60,461 bases of DNA from Chitinivibrionales bacterium (GCA_028278335.1 JANQEN010000273.1:1-60461); one strand, 5' to 3'. Numbered from the stretch's first letter, positions 1-8,701 are shown. The notes: generated by a model not told the origin, from the letters alone. Numbers and translations are program-made.

Positions 1-15
1 GTCAATTTATTTGAT

Positions 16-170
16 CTTTTGGGTTAGCCAGGCGGAGGGTGGCCGAAGGCCAGTCCGAACGAAGTGAGGACCGACTGGAGGGTAGCCCAGAGCCACGGCG
101 GCCCGAATGTAATGAGGGCAACCCCCAGATATTTTTTCATCTTTAATTAAAAATTGAGGAGGCGCCCAAA
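16..170. repeat. Structured dispersed repeat, family A, copy 1
   Basis: This copy starts with CTTTTGGGTTAGCCAGGCGG and ends with GGCGCCCAAA, so its ends (TTTGGG and CCCAAA) can pair. Inside are short hairpins: GGCC-GAA-GGCC, GTCC (53-56) with GGAC (68-71), GGG-TAG-CCC, and GCCC (101-104) with GGGC (116-119). It is followed at about 197-255 by a partial tail-like stretch. Related copies lie at 341-495, 7758-7927 and 9204-9361. It has no coding potential. Its function is unknown; an RNA-structured or REP/MITE-like element are both possible. Confidence 0.75.
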
Positions 171-340
171 TATTTTTTAATCAATCATTACAATAATGGG
201 GCAAACCCCAAATGCTTTTTAAAAGCTTTCAATTAATATATCGAGAAAACATCCACATTAACTTTAAAAAAGCAATAAAATTCCTGGATCACAGATCCAG
301 GCCACGTACCATTATTTTTTTGGCCTTTACTAGGTATAAT

Positions 341-495
341 CTTTTGGGTTAGCCAGGCGGCGGGTGGCCGAAGGCCAGTCTGAGCAACGCGAAGACCGAC
401 CGGAGGGTAGCCCAGAGCCACGGCGACCTGAGCGCAGCGAAGGGAACCCCCAAATGTTTTTTCATCTTTTACTAATAATCGAGAAAGCGCCCAAA
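341..495. repeat. Structured dispersed repeat, family A, copy 2
   Basis: It shares long identical blocks with copy 1, including the first 20 bases and the GGGTAGCCCAGAGCCACGGCG block. The hairpin arms differ in a compensating way: GTCC/GGAC becomes GTCT (378-381)/AGAC (393-396), and CCC/GGG becomes CCT (427-429)/AGG (441-443). The stretch between copies 1 and 2 (171-340) holds only a partial family-A tail and AT-rich sequence. The 62-codon minus-strand reading frame across 233-421 lies in this repeat and is not a gene. Confidence 0.75.
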
Positions 496-713
496 TAACA
501 TAAATAGCTCTTTCTAAGTACAGTTATCAACATTACATCAACAGATAATAAGACCCGGTATTATAACAAGAATATAAACAGTTCTAGAGAAAAAAAATTA
601 AGATAATTCTTTAAATTTAAGTGGCTTAGAACCATTTTCCCATTCCGTTGGTCTGCTATAAAGATGCTAAAACTTTATTTGCCACATCCCCATTAAAAGA
701 TATTTGTGGATTA

Positions 714-1769
714 CTACTCAATTAACCCCATTTTCTTAGCTCTCCGCTGCCAGGCTTTTCGAGCAAAGTTCTGCATATCCATAACAGTGTCAAACTCATC
801 AACGATCTCTTCGCCAAGCAGGGTTTCAATGATATCCTCAAAGGTGATAAGCCCTGCTAATCCTCCATACTCATCAACCAAGGTGGCAATATGCTCCTCC
901 TCTGAGATAAATCTCCTAAGGATCTGCCCAACCGGGGTTGAATCCACCATGGTAATAACTGGCCGTTTAAACTGCTCCACCAGCGCTGTTTCCTGTCCAT
1001 TGGAGATTGCATTACGCAGGTCCTCTTTATGGACGTACCCGAGAACGCTCTCTGGTTTGTTGTCCACATGCATAATAATGCGTGACACCGAAGCGATTGT
1101 CTGCCGATCAATCACATCCTTCACTGTGTCGGAGGCTGCACAGGAGATAATGACCGTGCGAGGGGTCATAATATCTTCTGCTTTAAGGGAGCGTAAGGCA
1201 ATGGTATTCTTTATAATATTCGATTCTTGCGCGTCCAGCACACCATCCTTGATGCTCAGATCAACATTGGCATTAAGCTCCTCCTTTGACATGGTAACGC
1301 TCTTTTTCTTCCCTGCAACAATGAATGCCAAATAGCGGGAAAGCACCGTAAAGGGATACATGGCATACACCATTACCTGAATAATATAAGCCGAAGGGAC
1401 CACCAGAATACGCCAATAGGTAGCGCCGATTGTCTTAGGAATGATTTCTGAGAGAACCAGAATCAAAAAGGTAAGGATTGCCGAGGTAATCGCCACCCAG
1501 TTTTCACCGAATATGGTATGAGCCTGCGCACCCACTTCTGCAGCACCAACAGTATGAGCAATCGTATTAAGACTAAGAATCGCTGAAAGGGGTTGATCTA
1601 TATCTGCCTTAAACTTTTTTAGAATATTTGAGACTTTGGGGCGTTTTTCCTGTAAGAGCACAATATGCGCTGGTGTTATGCTTAAAAGCACCGCCTCCAT
1701 TATGGAACAGAGAAAGGAGATACCAATAGCCAGGCAGAAATAAAAAACAAGCAGTGTTACGTCACTCAA
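714..1769 (-). CDS. CNNM/CorC-type membrane protein with DUF21 and CBS pair
   Basis: This 351-residue protein has an N-terminal DUF21 membrane domain (about residues 1-150, with hydrophobic stretches at roughly 5-30, 60-80, 92-115 and 120-150). A CBS-domain pair follows (about 195-330), with the family hallmarks EDIMTPR and LVDEYGG. The C-terminal CorC_HlyC domain found in many relatives is missing; the protein ends soon after the second CBS motif. Family members are linked to Mg2+/Co2+ homeostasis at the inner membrane, but the ion cannot be told from sequence. The start is a TTG preceded by AGGTGA. It stands alone, with family-A repeats downstream. Confidence 0.85.
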   Translation of the reverse strand: MSDVTLLVFYFCLAIGISFLCSIMEAVLLSITPAHIVLLQEKRPKVSNILKKFKADIDQPLSAILSLNTIAHTVGAAEVGAQAHTIFGENWVAITSAILTFLILVLSEIIPKTIGATYWRILVVPSAYIIQVMVYAMYPFTVLSRYLAFIVAGKKKSVTMSKEELNANVDLSIKDGVLDAQESNIIKNTIALRSLKAEDIMTPRTVIISCAASDTVKDVIDRQTIASVSRIIMHVDNKPESVLGYVHKEDLRNAISNGQETALVEQFKRPVITMVDSTPVGQILRRFISEEEHIATLVDEYGGLAGLITFEDIIETLLGEEIVDEFDTVMDMQNFARKAWQRRAKKMGLIE

Positions 1770-1917
1770 AAGGTCACCTATGTGCAGGGTTTAAAGTTAT
1801 GTATTGTTTAAAAATATGATAATTGGGGTTAGTTAGGGTATTTCTTTTGTGAATTGACTCATCAGTGATGAGGCAATAGCATACCAGACCTATGTGTGTA
1901 AATGGGGAGCACATCAA

Positions 1918-2592
1918 TTAAAGGGTAAAGTTCGGAATTTTTGTTTTCAAGTCATTAACAAATTCTGGGTCAATGGATTTGCCCCCTAGCTCTTTTGCTC
2001 TTTTCAGTTTATGCATAGACGCTACATAGTCTTGTTTATAAAAAAGCGAGACCGCCCAGTTTGAATAGAGTAACTCATATGTACTATCAATTTCCCGGGA
2101 CTCTGCATATAATGTAAAAGATTTGTTAAACAAAGCTTTTTCATTCTCATTTCCAATTGCAGCCATTGAATAGCTCAATGCTAAATCAATCATGATTTTA
2201 TTGTTTTTAGCATCAAGCTCAAGCGCTTTCTCTAAAAGAGCAACTGATCGTTCATAAGCTCCTACTTTACCAGTAATGAGGCCAAAACCCCAGTAAGTCT
2301 CTGCATTGGTAGAATTGAGAAGCCATGCTTGATTGAATCGCTTCATTGAGGTTGAAAAATCATTTTTATAATAGTATTCCCAACCTCGTTGGAGGGCTCT
2401 TGTTACAGCAGAGTCAATCCCTCCTGGCATTTGCTTGCATTTTTCAATAAACCTTCGGTCGGTTTCTAACATCTTTGGTGTTTTAGGATACCTGCCATAC
2501 ATAGGCAACTTATTTAATTCTAACAAATTGTCTTTATTTGAACAATTCATCAGAAGAGTTAGCAACAGACAAACTATATAATAGAATTTCAT
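1918..2592 (-). CDS. TPR-repeat lipoprotein-like protein
   Basis: The protein (225 residues from the ATG at 2592) starts with a short signal sequence ending in LLMNC, which could be an atypical lipobox. It continues with tetratricopeptide-like helices, for example residues around WEYYYKNDFSTSMKRFNQAW and AYERSVALLEKALELDAKN. TPR proteins usually scaffold protein complexes; no partner can be named here. An in-frame TTG three codons upstream is possible, but ATG is preferred. It is the first of five small exported or membrane proteins on the same strand, none of which I recognise as a named gene. Confidence 0.7.
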   Translation of the reverse strand: MKFYYIVCLLLTLLMNCSNKDNLLELNKLPMYGRYPKTPKMLETDRRFIEKCKQMPGGIDSAVTRALQRGWEYYYKNDFSTSMKRFNQAWLLNSTNAETYWGFGLITGKVGAYERSVALLEKALELDAKNNKIMIDLALSYSMAAIGNENEKALFNKSFTLYAESREIDSTYELLYSNWAVSLFYKQDYVASMHKLKRAKELGGKSIDPEFVNDLKTKIPNFTL

Positions 2593-2699
2593 ATAACTCA
2601 AATCAATATGCTATTGTAAAAGATATTTTTATAATTGATTGGTTTCCAATCTTCTTTCATTTTATTCTTTCCCAGATTGATTAATCACAGCTCTTTTTG

Positions 2700-3281
2700 T
2701 TAGTTGAAGTCGAACTCGGCAAAATACCAATTAGCAGTTAGCCTTCTCTTTGAAATCAGGTCACTATCACGTATCAATGTCGAATCCTGTGTCCAGATAA
2801 TCCTACGATTGGGGGTATACCGGTAGAAATCAATTCGGTGCGTTTTAAGATTGAAGACAATCCTCTTGGTATTCACCAAGTATTTGCATGGTGTATAGCC
2901 GTGAACTCGTTCAACTGAATTATTTAATTCTCTGATCTCACATTCGAATGCTTCCTTGTTTCGATTGAAATGCCATTCTTCTGCATATTCAAGCAAATTC
3001 GGAAGTAAGAGGCCTGATAAAAATGTTGAAAATGCAATTATCCCATATCTCCATTTCCCCGAGTGGATAGTTATAGCTACACCGATTCCGGTTAATACAA
3101 GAGAAAGTAATGCTATGCCTGCAATAACCAGAAGGAATAGGGGGGACATCAATAGATAAACAGCTCCGTAGCCTTGATAGGCAGCAGCATTAGCAAAGAA
3201 AAGCTTTAGTCCATAGGTGATCATGAAGATCAACGCAAATACAATTATAAATAGATAATCCTTCTTCAATTTTGCTAGCAT
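2700..3281 (-). CDS. Hypothetical membrane protein
   Basis: This 193-residue protein has about three hydrophobic segments (residues 8-30, 40-72 and 78-98) followed by a soluble tail of about 95 residues rich in charged and aromatic residues. I do not recognise a family. Its layout, with N-terminal membrane helices and a C-terminal tail that may be beta-rich, resembles that of the protein at 4997-5518, although I see no clear sequence match. It lies 17 bp downstream of the gene at 3299-3847, so the two may be co-transcribed. Confidence 0.6.
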   Translation of the reverse strand: MLAKLKKDYLFIIVFALIFMITYGLKLFFANAAAYQGYGAVYLLMSPLFLLVIAGIALLSLVLTGIGVAITIHSGKWRYGIIAFSTFLSGLLLPNLLEYAEEWHFNRNKEAFECEIRELNNSVERVHGYTPCKYLVNTKRIVFNLKTHRIDFYRYTPNRRIIWTQDSTLIRDSDLISKRRLTANWYFAEFDFN

Positions 3282-3298
3282 TCTATATCTTCATGGTC

Positions 3299-3847
3299 TT
3301 ATTCTTCGAATAACTCTTTTTGAATTAATAAATCAAATTCAGATAAATTAATAGCTGTTGATTTTGACTTTATATTTTTATTAATATCACCTAATACTAA
3401 ATTATTTTCTACTTCCAACCAATGCTCTCCACAAACCCAAACAATTAATTCGTTCTTATTAAATTTATGATTTTTAGTCTTTGTATCAATGGTATCTCTA
3501 CAAATTAAATTAAAGATGTATGATTTCCCAATATGAAAAGGTTCAATTTGTTCTACACAATCAACACCTTGACCTCCAACAATTGTTACTGTGTCCGGTA
3601 AAGAATTTCCATTATAATATTTTTTAATAATTTTAACCTTCATGTAAAAAGGGCTTTTTGATTTAACTTTCCAAAAAAAGAATTTTTTATAAAAGTTGTA
3701 ATGATGAGAAATCACTTTACATTGAATAATAATACTTGAATCATGGATGCATTCAAAAAATGGAGGGTGTTTATCACACCAACAAGAATAAGATTGCATA
3801 GAAAAAACAATTAATAGCAAACCAATGAAATAATATTTTTTTGACAT
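3299..3847 (-). CDS. Secreted cysteine-rich protein, possibly NTR/TIMP-like
   Basis: Counting from the ATG at 3847 the protein has about 182 residues, with a clear signal peptide (MSKKYYFIGLLLIVFSMQSYS) followed directly by CWCDKHPP. Two early cysteines, a dsSIIIQCKV-like strand and a later VDCVEQIEPF/GKSYIFNL segment resemble the netrin/TIMP (NTR-like) fold seen in short secreted bacterial proteins. This is a pattern judgement. Base composition is very AT-rich (long A/T tracts), more so than the signalling genes later in the window, which could indicate transfer. A TTG five codons upstream is a poorer start. Confidence 0.6.
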   Translation of the reverse strand: MSKKYYFIGLLLIVFSMQSYSCWCDKHPPFFECIHDSSIIIQCKVISHHYNFYKKFFFWKVKSKSPFYMKVKIIKKYYNGNSLPDTVTIVGGQGVDCVEQIEPFHIGKSYIFNLICRDTIDTKTKNHKFNKNELIVWVCGEHWLEVENNLVLGDINKNIKSKSTAINLSEFDLLIQKELFEE

Positions 3848-3937
3848 AACAATATAACACAAAGTGGCGGATGCATTGAATCTTGGAGCTGAGAGGAGTG
3901 TTTATACACCTTGTTGATATTTTTAGCACCTATAGTT

Positions 3938-4396
3938 TCAACCCTGTTGCTCATTTGCCTTTAATATTTTTGATTTTAGTTCATCTACAAACTCTTTTGA
4001 ATTTTTTGTGATTTTGATCGATAAAGAGCTCCCATCCTCTTTCTCTGAAAAATATATGTAATCATTTTTCTTGAATCTTAATATGAAAAGGAATCCTGAT
4101 ATTAATATCAAAACATCCATTAATAAGAGCAAAACACCTCTAACGACCAAATTGCTTGAAAAATCATTAAAAATTGACAAAATAAGTGCAACTATGATTA
4201 ATGTAAAAGCTGGAGAGCCCCAACCTGTTTCACCTTTTTTGCCAAATATAAAATCGCTTTTATATTCAGAAAATTTAATATCCCAATGGTTTGTTCTTAT
4301 TAAATTTGAATAATCGATTGATAGTCCTTCATTCGTGATTTTCATTTTTCTGGTAGCAAAATAGTCCCAGTGAAATTTCTCTATTAGTGTCTTCAT
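3938..4396 (-). CDS. Hypothetical membrane protein with two TM helices
   Basis: This 152-residue protein has a hydrophilic N-terminus (about 1-60), two adjacent hydrophobic segments (about 63-80 and 84-108) and a short soluble C-terminus with a lysine-rich end. This is a PH-like or YcxB-like layout, but no family motif is convincing. An AAAGG sequence sits upstream of the ATG. A 130 bp repeat (family B) begins about 75 bp upstream of the start. Confidence 0.6.
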   Translation of the reverse strand: MKTLIEKFHWDYFATRKMKITNEGLSIDYSNLIRTNHWDIKFSEYKSDFIFGKKGETGWGSPAFTLIIVALILSIFNDFSSNLVVRGVLLLLMDVLILISGFLFILRFKKNDYIYFSEKEDGSSLSIKITKNSKEFVDELKSKILKANEQQG

Positions 4397-4471
4397 ATAT
4401 ACCTTTCCATTGTTTCATCTCTTAAATAAAACTTTAATAGAGTTTGCCAATGTAAATCCTGAAACCGTATA

Positions 4472-4601
4472 AACTCACAAGAAATTCAAATCAAAGATGG
4501 CGCTTAGGTTTATAGAGAAAATATATAACAGGTCGTGTTTTGAACATAGTATTGGCGAGGGATAGTGAAGTTCGCCCTCTTCGAGGACGTTGGATTTGTT
4601 A
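4472..4601. repeat. Intergenic repeat family B, copy 1
   Basis: About 130 bp starting at ACTCACAAGAAATTC and ending at GACGTTGGATTTGTT. It is nearly identical to 5671-5857 and 7332-7521. It contains a short hairpin CCTC-TTC-GAGG. It ends at the stop codon of the minus-strand gene 4599-4979, so it lies just 3' of that gene. Confidence 0.8.
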
Positions 4602-4979
4602 TTTAAGAATAGTGTTCATTTCCTCTACAAATTCATCTGTTTGAAGCTGTGCTTGTTCTGATCTCATTGCAGCTCGATTGAAAAAATAATCTGCTATAAA
4701 TCCAATAACCGAGAATTGAATAAACGCCATTATAATTGTGAGAAACACAGGTCCTACTCCTGATAAAAGATCATTAAAGGGTAAGAGTACCAGGAATCCA
4801 ATGCCTACGGACAGCCATAAAATCATCACAGCCATTTTCTCAGCCATCAAATCGTTGTTTGCTGGATTTTCTATTGGAGCGTTGAATATTAGGCTTGCCA
4901 ATATTCCATACACCAAGCAGGTCATTATCGGCATGGTAATGGTTAAAAGGAACTTTGGCTTTTTATTTTTCATTTTCAA
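4599..4979 (-). CDS. Hypothetical small membrane protein
   Basis: This 126-residue protein has about three hydrophobic segments (roughly 9-30, 48-72 and 77-100) and a charged C-terminal tail. No family is recognised. The stop codon lies in the edge of a family-B repeat, and the gene follows the one at 4997-5518 with a 17 bp gap, so they are probably co-transcribed. The double MKMKNKK start leaves two possible ATG codons; the first is used here. Confidence 0.6.
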   Translation of the reverse strand: MKMKNKKPKFLLTITMPIMTCLVYGILASLIFNAPIENPANNDLMAEKMAVMILWLSVGIGFLVLLPFNDLLSGVGPVFLTIIMAFIQFSVIGFIADYFFNRAAMRSEQAQLQTDEFVEEMNTILK

Positions 4980-4996
4980 GAATTACTGAAAAAAGC

Positions 4997-5518
4997 TCAA
5001 AAAACATACCATTTTCCATCAATATGTTTAAGCTTTAACTCCCTATTGGAGCAAATAGAATTGGTTTCTATTTCATTTGTTATGTATGAATAACCCCAAC
5101 ACCAATCAGAATCTGTGTCCATTAAAAAATAGGTATTCCCATTAACATGCATAACATCTTGGACACCTATTAATTCTAACCTTTCTCTTGTTTTTGTTCC
5201 GGTAATATAATCAGTAAATACGATTTGATTTTTCTTAAAGAAAAGAAATGTTTTAGTATTGTTGAGCCAGATAATATATGGCAAGTATCCAATGAGAATG
5301 AAAAATGATAATGCAAGTGTAAACGGCCTTTTCCTGTTTTTAATAATCATCGAAATAGAAAAGAGTAAAACAGGTATAAAGAATAAATACCAAACAAGCC
5401 AAGAAAAATAGTCGGGTATTTTAAAGAAAAGAGCACCAGTCTCATATAGCGCAGGAAATATCACAAACATCAAAATTAAGGCAATTGGAGATTTTGCAAT
5501 TTGCATTTGTTTGCTCAT
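4997..5518 (-). CDS. Hypothetical membrane protein with extracytoplasmic tail
   Basis: This 173-residue protein has three hydrophobic segments (about 10-32, 38-60 and 68-88) and a C-terminal domain (about 95-173) rich in aromatic residues, with the segment DSDWCWGYSYI. No family is recognised. It stands upstream of the gene at 4599-4979 in the same direction. It may be part of an accessory cassette of small envelope proteins (1918-5518). Confidence 0.6.
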   Translation of the reverse strand: MSKQMQIAKSPIALILMFVIFPALYETGALFFKIPDYFSWLVWYLFFIPVLLFSISMIIKNRKRPFTLALSFFILIGYLPYIIWLNNTKTFLFFKKNQIVFTDYITGTKTRERLELIGVQDVMHVNGNTYFLMDTDSDWCWGYSYITNEIETNSICSNRELKLKHIDGKWYVF

Positions 5519-5670
5519 AGTAATATATCACCCATCCTTGCCATTCTTCTTTTGTCGCAATGACGGAGCTACTTTTAATCTTATGGCCCTGTCTATAATT
5601 TGCAGAACAGTATTTTCCCAACTCAATCTATATTGATAAAAACCTCGAAATCATCTCATTTGTAAAAACA

Positions 5671-5857
5671 AAACCAACTCAAACCGAAAATACTCACAAG
5701 AAATTAAAATCAAAGATGGCGCTTAGGTTTAAAGAGAAAATATATCAAAGGTTGGGTTTTGGACATGGTATTGGAGAGGGATATTAACGTTCGCCCTCTT
5801 CGAGGACGTTGGGTTTGTTGTTATCTCAACTCCCCAGGTTCCTTCGTCACCAGGGGA
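5671..5857. repeat. Intergenic repeat family B, copy 2
   Basis: This longer copy (about 187 bp) begins AAACCAACTCAAACCG. The TTGGGTTTG sequence near 5810-5820 is an imperfect inverse of the beginning. It is followed by a CCCCAGGTTCCTTCGTCACC block that is also present in copy 3. The rest of the gap between the genes at 5518 and 5942 holds a short degenerate tandem repeat (5884-5940) and nothing else I can support. Confidence 0.8.
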
Positions 5858-5883
5858 TAATGTGTTGCCGATGTTTGTAATAA

Positions 5884-5940
5884 TTTTTATCCGTCTTTTA
5901 TCCGACATTTACACCTTTTATCCGACATATATCCGTCAGG
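5884..5940. repeat. Degenerate tandem repeat, TTTTATCCG(A/T)C units
   Basis: Four imperfect units of TTTTATCCGNC/ATATCCGTC follow one another immediately 3' of the ATP-binding regulator gene. They contain no start codon in a useful position. Their role is unknown. Confidence 0.55.
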
Positions 5941-5941
5941 A

Positions 5942-7261
5942 TTAAATCATATAGAGATATTTTGTAGACTTTTTATCACCCGTTTTTTTCAACAACTTTT
6001 TTTCTGTTAATATTGTCAAATCTCTTAAAGCTGTTCTGTCAGTTATTGCAAATTTTTTGCAATATTGCCCTGTAGTGATTTCGTTCTTTGCTTTCCAAAA
6101 TAATAATGCTTCGATTTGTCGAGTGGTCAGGTCATATGTTTGAAGAATTGATTCTATATATATATCCTTAAAAACAGTTACACAAATTCCTCCACCCGAT
6201 AATTCAATTTTAGGTATTGGCAAACCATGTAATTTACATTCATCAATCACTTTTAATGTGCCCCGCCCCCAAGCCTCAATTAAGCCTCCTTTAAAAAATG
6301 AATCCGCCAACAAGGGATTAAAAGGGTGTGAAGCATGTTTTCGAGCCAAATCTTCAACAGTAAGACCATCTGGTAATTTCCCGGGATTCCATACCATCAA
6401 TCTATCATTATAGATACTCACTTGAATTGGAGCTCCGGAGTAACTACGATGTACTATTGCATTTAATAGAATTTCTCTTATCGCTTCATAAGGATATTCC
6501 GTTTTCTCAATTCGATGGATTCCTCGGTATGATATGCTTTTTGTGAAGTACTTTTTATCTAAAATTTCTAAAGCTTGATCTGCAAGCTGGAATGCGTTAC
6601 CCTCAACAACTTCTTGCGATAATAGATCTGAATCTGAATTACCAAACTTGCCAATTTTTAGGTATGCATTTATAAAGAACTTCCGAGGATCTTTACTAAA
6701 AAGTAAAATAGCAGCACGCTTTATCGATTTATCTTCTACGACCCTGAGATTAGCAAGAACGTGTTTTAAGCTAGTATCACTTCTATTAACTAAAAGTCTT
6801 CTTGTATTTAGTGCGCTTTCAATGAAAGCTTCAATTGCACCATTATCTATATCACTCATTTTTGCTTTAGGTTCAATAATTTCGTCCCAAGTTTTCCCAC
6901 TTTTGTTAAGTAAAAAATCAGTAAGAGATTGCCCTGTTAGTTCTTGCTTTGTAGCACCTGATCGATAATGATATTTTCCTTGAAATGAAATGGCTACGTC
7001 ATATGGTTTAACAATAATTTCTATGAATTGCTTTCTATTTTTAGAGTGAAGATTCACATCACAGATAATCCCGAGACGATTTTGAATCTTATTGGGGATA
7101 TCTTCCATTAATTTCTTATGGTTTGTAACACCAATTACTTCATCTTTATCATTTTTACCTATAAAAAGTTTACCCCCATGAGCATTAGCAAAACCACAGA
7201 TCCATTTTAGATACTCATCTCGCCAAGAAGATTTCCATTCTATATTTTGATTCTCAGACAT
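5942..7261 (-). CDS. AlbA_2/Schlafen-like ATP-binding transcriptional regulator
   Basis: This 439-residue protein belongs to the COG2865-type group. It has an N-terminal AlbA_2 (Schlafen-like) domain with ENQNIEWKSSW and FANAHGGKLFIGKND (about residues 3-45). A GHKL-type ATPase region follows with EILLNAIVHRSY, YNDRLMVWNPG and EAWGRGT (about 265-340). The C-terminus (about 375-439) is winged-helix-like. Members often act as DNA-binding regulators and several occur in phage-defence or toxin-antitoxin settings; the target here is unknown. It is flanked on both sides by family-B repeats and has no co-transcribed neighbour. Confidence 0.85.
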   Translation of the reverse strand: MSENQNIEWKSSWRDEYLKWICGFANAHGGKLFIGKNDKDEVIGVTNHKKLMEDIPNKIQNRLGIICDVNLHSKNRKQFIEIIVKPYDVAISFQGKYHYRSGATKQELTGQSLTDFLLNKSGKTWDEIIEPKAKMSDIDNGAIEAFIESALNTRRLLVNRSDTSLKHVLANLRVVEDKSIKRAAILLFSKDPRKFFINAYLKIGKFGNSDSDLLSQEVVEGNAFQLADQALEILDKKYFTKSISYRGIHRIEKTEYPYEAIREILLNAIVHRSYSGAPIQVSIYNDRLMVWNPGKLPDGLTVEDLARKHASHPFNPLLADSFFKGGLIEAWGRGTLKVIDECKLHGLPIPKIELSGGGICVTVFKDIYIESILQTYDLTTRQIEALLFWKAKNEITTGQYCKKFAITDRTALRDLTILTEKKLLKKTGDKKSTKYLYMI

Positions 7262-7331
7262 GCTTTCTCATTTTTAATATTATTGAAGTTCATTGTTTGG
7301 AAAATCCAGAATTCATCTCGATAATAAAATC

Positions 7332-7521
7332 AAACCAACTCAAACCGAAAATACTCACAAGAAATTCAAAATCAAAGATGGCGCTTAGGTTTATAGAGAA
7401 AATATATAAATGGTCCTGTTTTGGACATTGTATCGAAGAGGAATAATGAAGTTCGCCCTCTTCGAGGACGTTGGGTTTGTTGTTATCTCAGGCCCCAGGT
7501 TCCTTCGTCACCAGGGGCTAG
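7332..7521. repeat. Intergenic repeat family B, copy 3
   Basis: It closely matches copy 2 over about 190 bp, including the opening CAAACCAACTCAAACCG and the closing block up to CACCAGGGG. It lies between the start of the regulator gene (7261) and the end of the PHP gene (7982). Confidence 0.8.
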
Positions 7522-7549
7522 TCAAGGTTACACCCCTTCGGGGATAATA

Positions 7550-7585
7550 AGATTGCCACGTCGCTACGCTCCTCGCAATGACAGC
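7550..7585. repeat. REP-like palindrome (family C)
   Basis: The sequence GATTGCCACGTCGCTACGCTC followed by CTCGCAATGAC forms an imperfect hairpin. Its reverse complement reappears at 8877-8911. This palindrome type occurs as an intergenic repeat in many environmental bacterial genomes. Confidence 0.7.
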
Positions 7586-7655
7586 TTTTTATAATTGTGA
7601 CACCGCCTCAACAGTAGGGGTTCAAAATTGTCAACCCCTACATCCCAAAACATAA

Positions 7656-7730
7656 TAAGGGCGCAGACAAGCAGCGCCTACATTTGTAAAGAGGCTATGG
7701 ATCGCGTCGCTGCGCTCGCGATGACGAATA
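7656..7730. repeat. Dispersed repeat family D, copy 1
   Basis: About 75 bp starting AAGGGCGCAGACAAGC and ending in the hairpin ATCGC-GTCGCTGCGCTC-GCGAT plus GACGAAT. A second copy lies at 9100-9175 in the same orientation. It is non-coding. Confidence 0.75.
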
Positions 7731-7757
7731 CAGTTTTATCTTCATCAACCTTTTAAT

Positions 7758-7927
7758 CTTTTGGGTTAGCCAGGCGGCGGGTTTAGTCTGGCCTTGGCCA
7801 GACCGAGGCGGGTGAGCCGAGCACAGAGAGCACCCGACCAAGGGAGGAAATTGTGCGGCGGCCCCTCGTTAGCGGGGAAACCCCCAAACTTTTTCTATTT
7901 TAAACTAATGTCGAGAAGGCGCCCAAA
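7758..7927. repeat. Structured dispersed repeat, family A, copy 3
   Basis: It shares the opening 20-22 bases and the closing TCGAGAAGGCGCCCAAA with copies 1 and 2, but the interior is largely different. The interior still folds into hairpins: GTCTGGCC-TT-GGCCAGAC, CGGGTG (7809-7814) with CACCCG (7831-7836), and CCCC with GGGG near 7865-7880. Conserved ends with a replaced but still foldable middle suggest selection on structure. Confidence 0.7.
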
Positions 7928-7981
7928 AAAATATATAAATCAAATATTCTTTTAAATCTTTGCTCTTTTTTATTCTTAATA

Positions 7982-8701
7982 TTATAAAAACTTTTCTCTT
8001 CGCTTCTTACGCTTGGAAAGATAGTCAAAGGCACTGGTGGCATCACGATTTTGGATAAGCTCTTTAGGAAAGGCAACCTCCTCTAAAAGGGGCAAACAAT
8101 CCTCATCGCGACCAAGTTCTGTTAAGGCGTGAGTATCGGAGTTGAGCACCACCGAACATCCGACCTCTTTGCAAACCGTGAGAAACTCCTTGGTCATTTC
8201 CGGAGGGATTCGTTGGAGCATGTCCTTGCTGTTGTTGATCTCCAGGGCCATGTCGCACTCTTTAGCTGCCTTGGCAAGGGTGACAAAATCCACCGGGTAC
8301 TCCAAGGAGTTGGGATGGGTAATCACATCAATATAGGGATTTTGCTGCATTGCCTCCACAAGCATGGCTGTGTTTTTCTCTTTGCCCTGTCTCCGTGGGG
8401 TGTTGGGATGGATTCCCAAAAGTACAATATCCATAAATTGTAACCAGGAGCGAGGACAGTCGATTTTGCCGGGTTTTTCCAACAAATTACATTCAACACC
8501 CTTAAAGAGACGAATCCCAGGAACCGGATCATTGAGTCGCTCGAAAAAGACACTGGTAAGTCGTCCACCAAGGGTGAGTCCATGATCAGTAATGGCAATC
8601 CCCTTCATACCCATACTCTTTGCGTAGTCTAATAATTCGATTGCTGTGTGAAGTCCGCAGAGACTAAATATCGAGTGTACATGGAGGTCTACTTCTATCA
8701 T
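7982..8701 (-). CDS. PHP-domain metal-dependent phosphoesterase
   Basis: This 239-residue protein covers a whole PHP domain. The metal-site motifs are DLHVHSIFS (residues 5-13), ITDHG, VECN, LGIHPN, THPN and NSDTHA. The family includes histidinol-phosphatase-like and other phosphoesterases with a multinuclear metal site in the cytoplasm. The short single-domain form resembles YcdX-type hydrolases more than DNA polymerase PHP domains, and the substrate cannot be named. AGGA lies upstream of the ATG. It is flanked by repeat elements on both sides. Confidence 0.85.
   Translation of the reverse strand: MIEVDLHVHSIFSLCGLHTAIELLDYAKSMGMKGIAITDHGLTLGGRLTSVFFERLNDPVPGIRLFKGVECNLLEKPGKIDCPRSWLQFMDIVLLGIHPNTPRRQGKEKNTAMLVEAMQQNPYIDVITHPNSLEYPVDFVTLAKAAKECDMALEINNSKDMLQRIPPEMTKEFLTVCKEVGCSVVLNSDTHALTELGRDEDCLPLLEEVAFPKELIQNRDATSAFDYLSKRKKRREKFL

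Noticed and set aside
233..421. Small minus-strand open frame near the left end
   Set aside because: It is read through a family-A repeat copy; similar frames would arise in any copy.
706..1335. Plus-strand open frame of 209 codons opposite the CNNM-type gene
   Set aside because: It is antisense to a clear DUF21/CBS protein, and its translation is serine-rich without motifs.
4472..7521. CRISPR array
   Set aside because: The copies are over 100 bp long, about 1-1.7 kb apart and separated by genes. No short regular repeats or cas genes occur.
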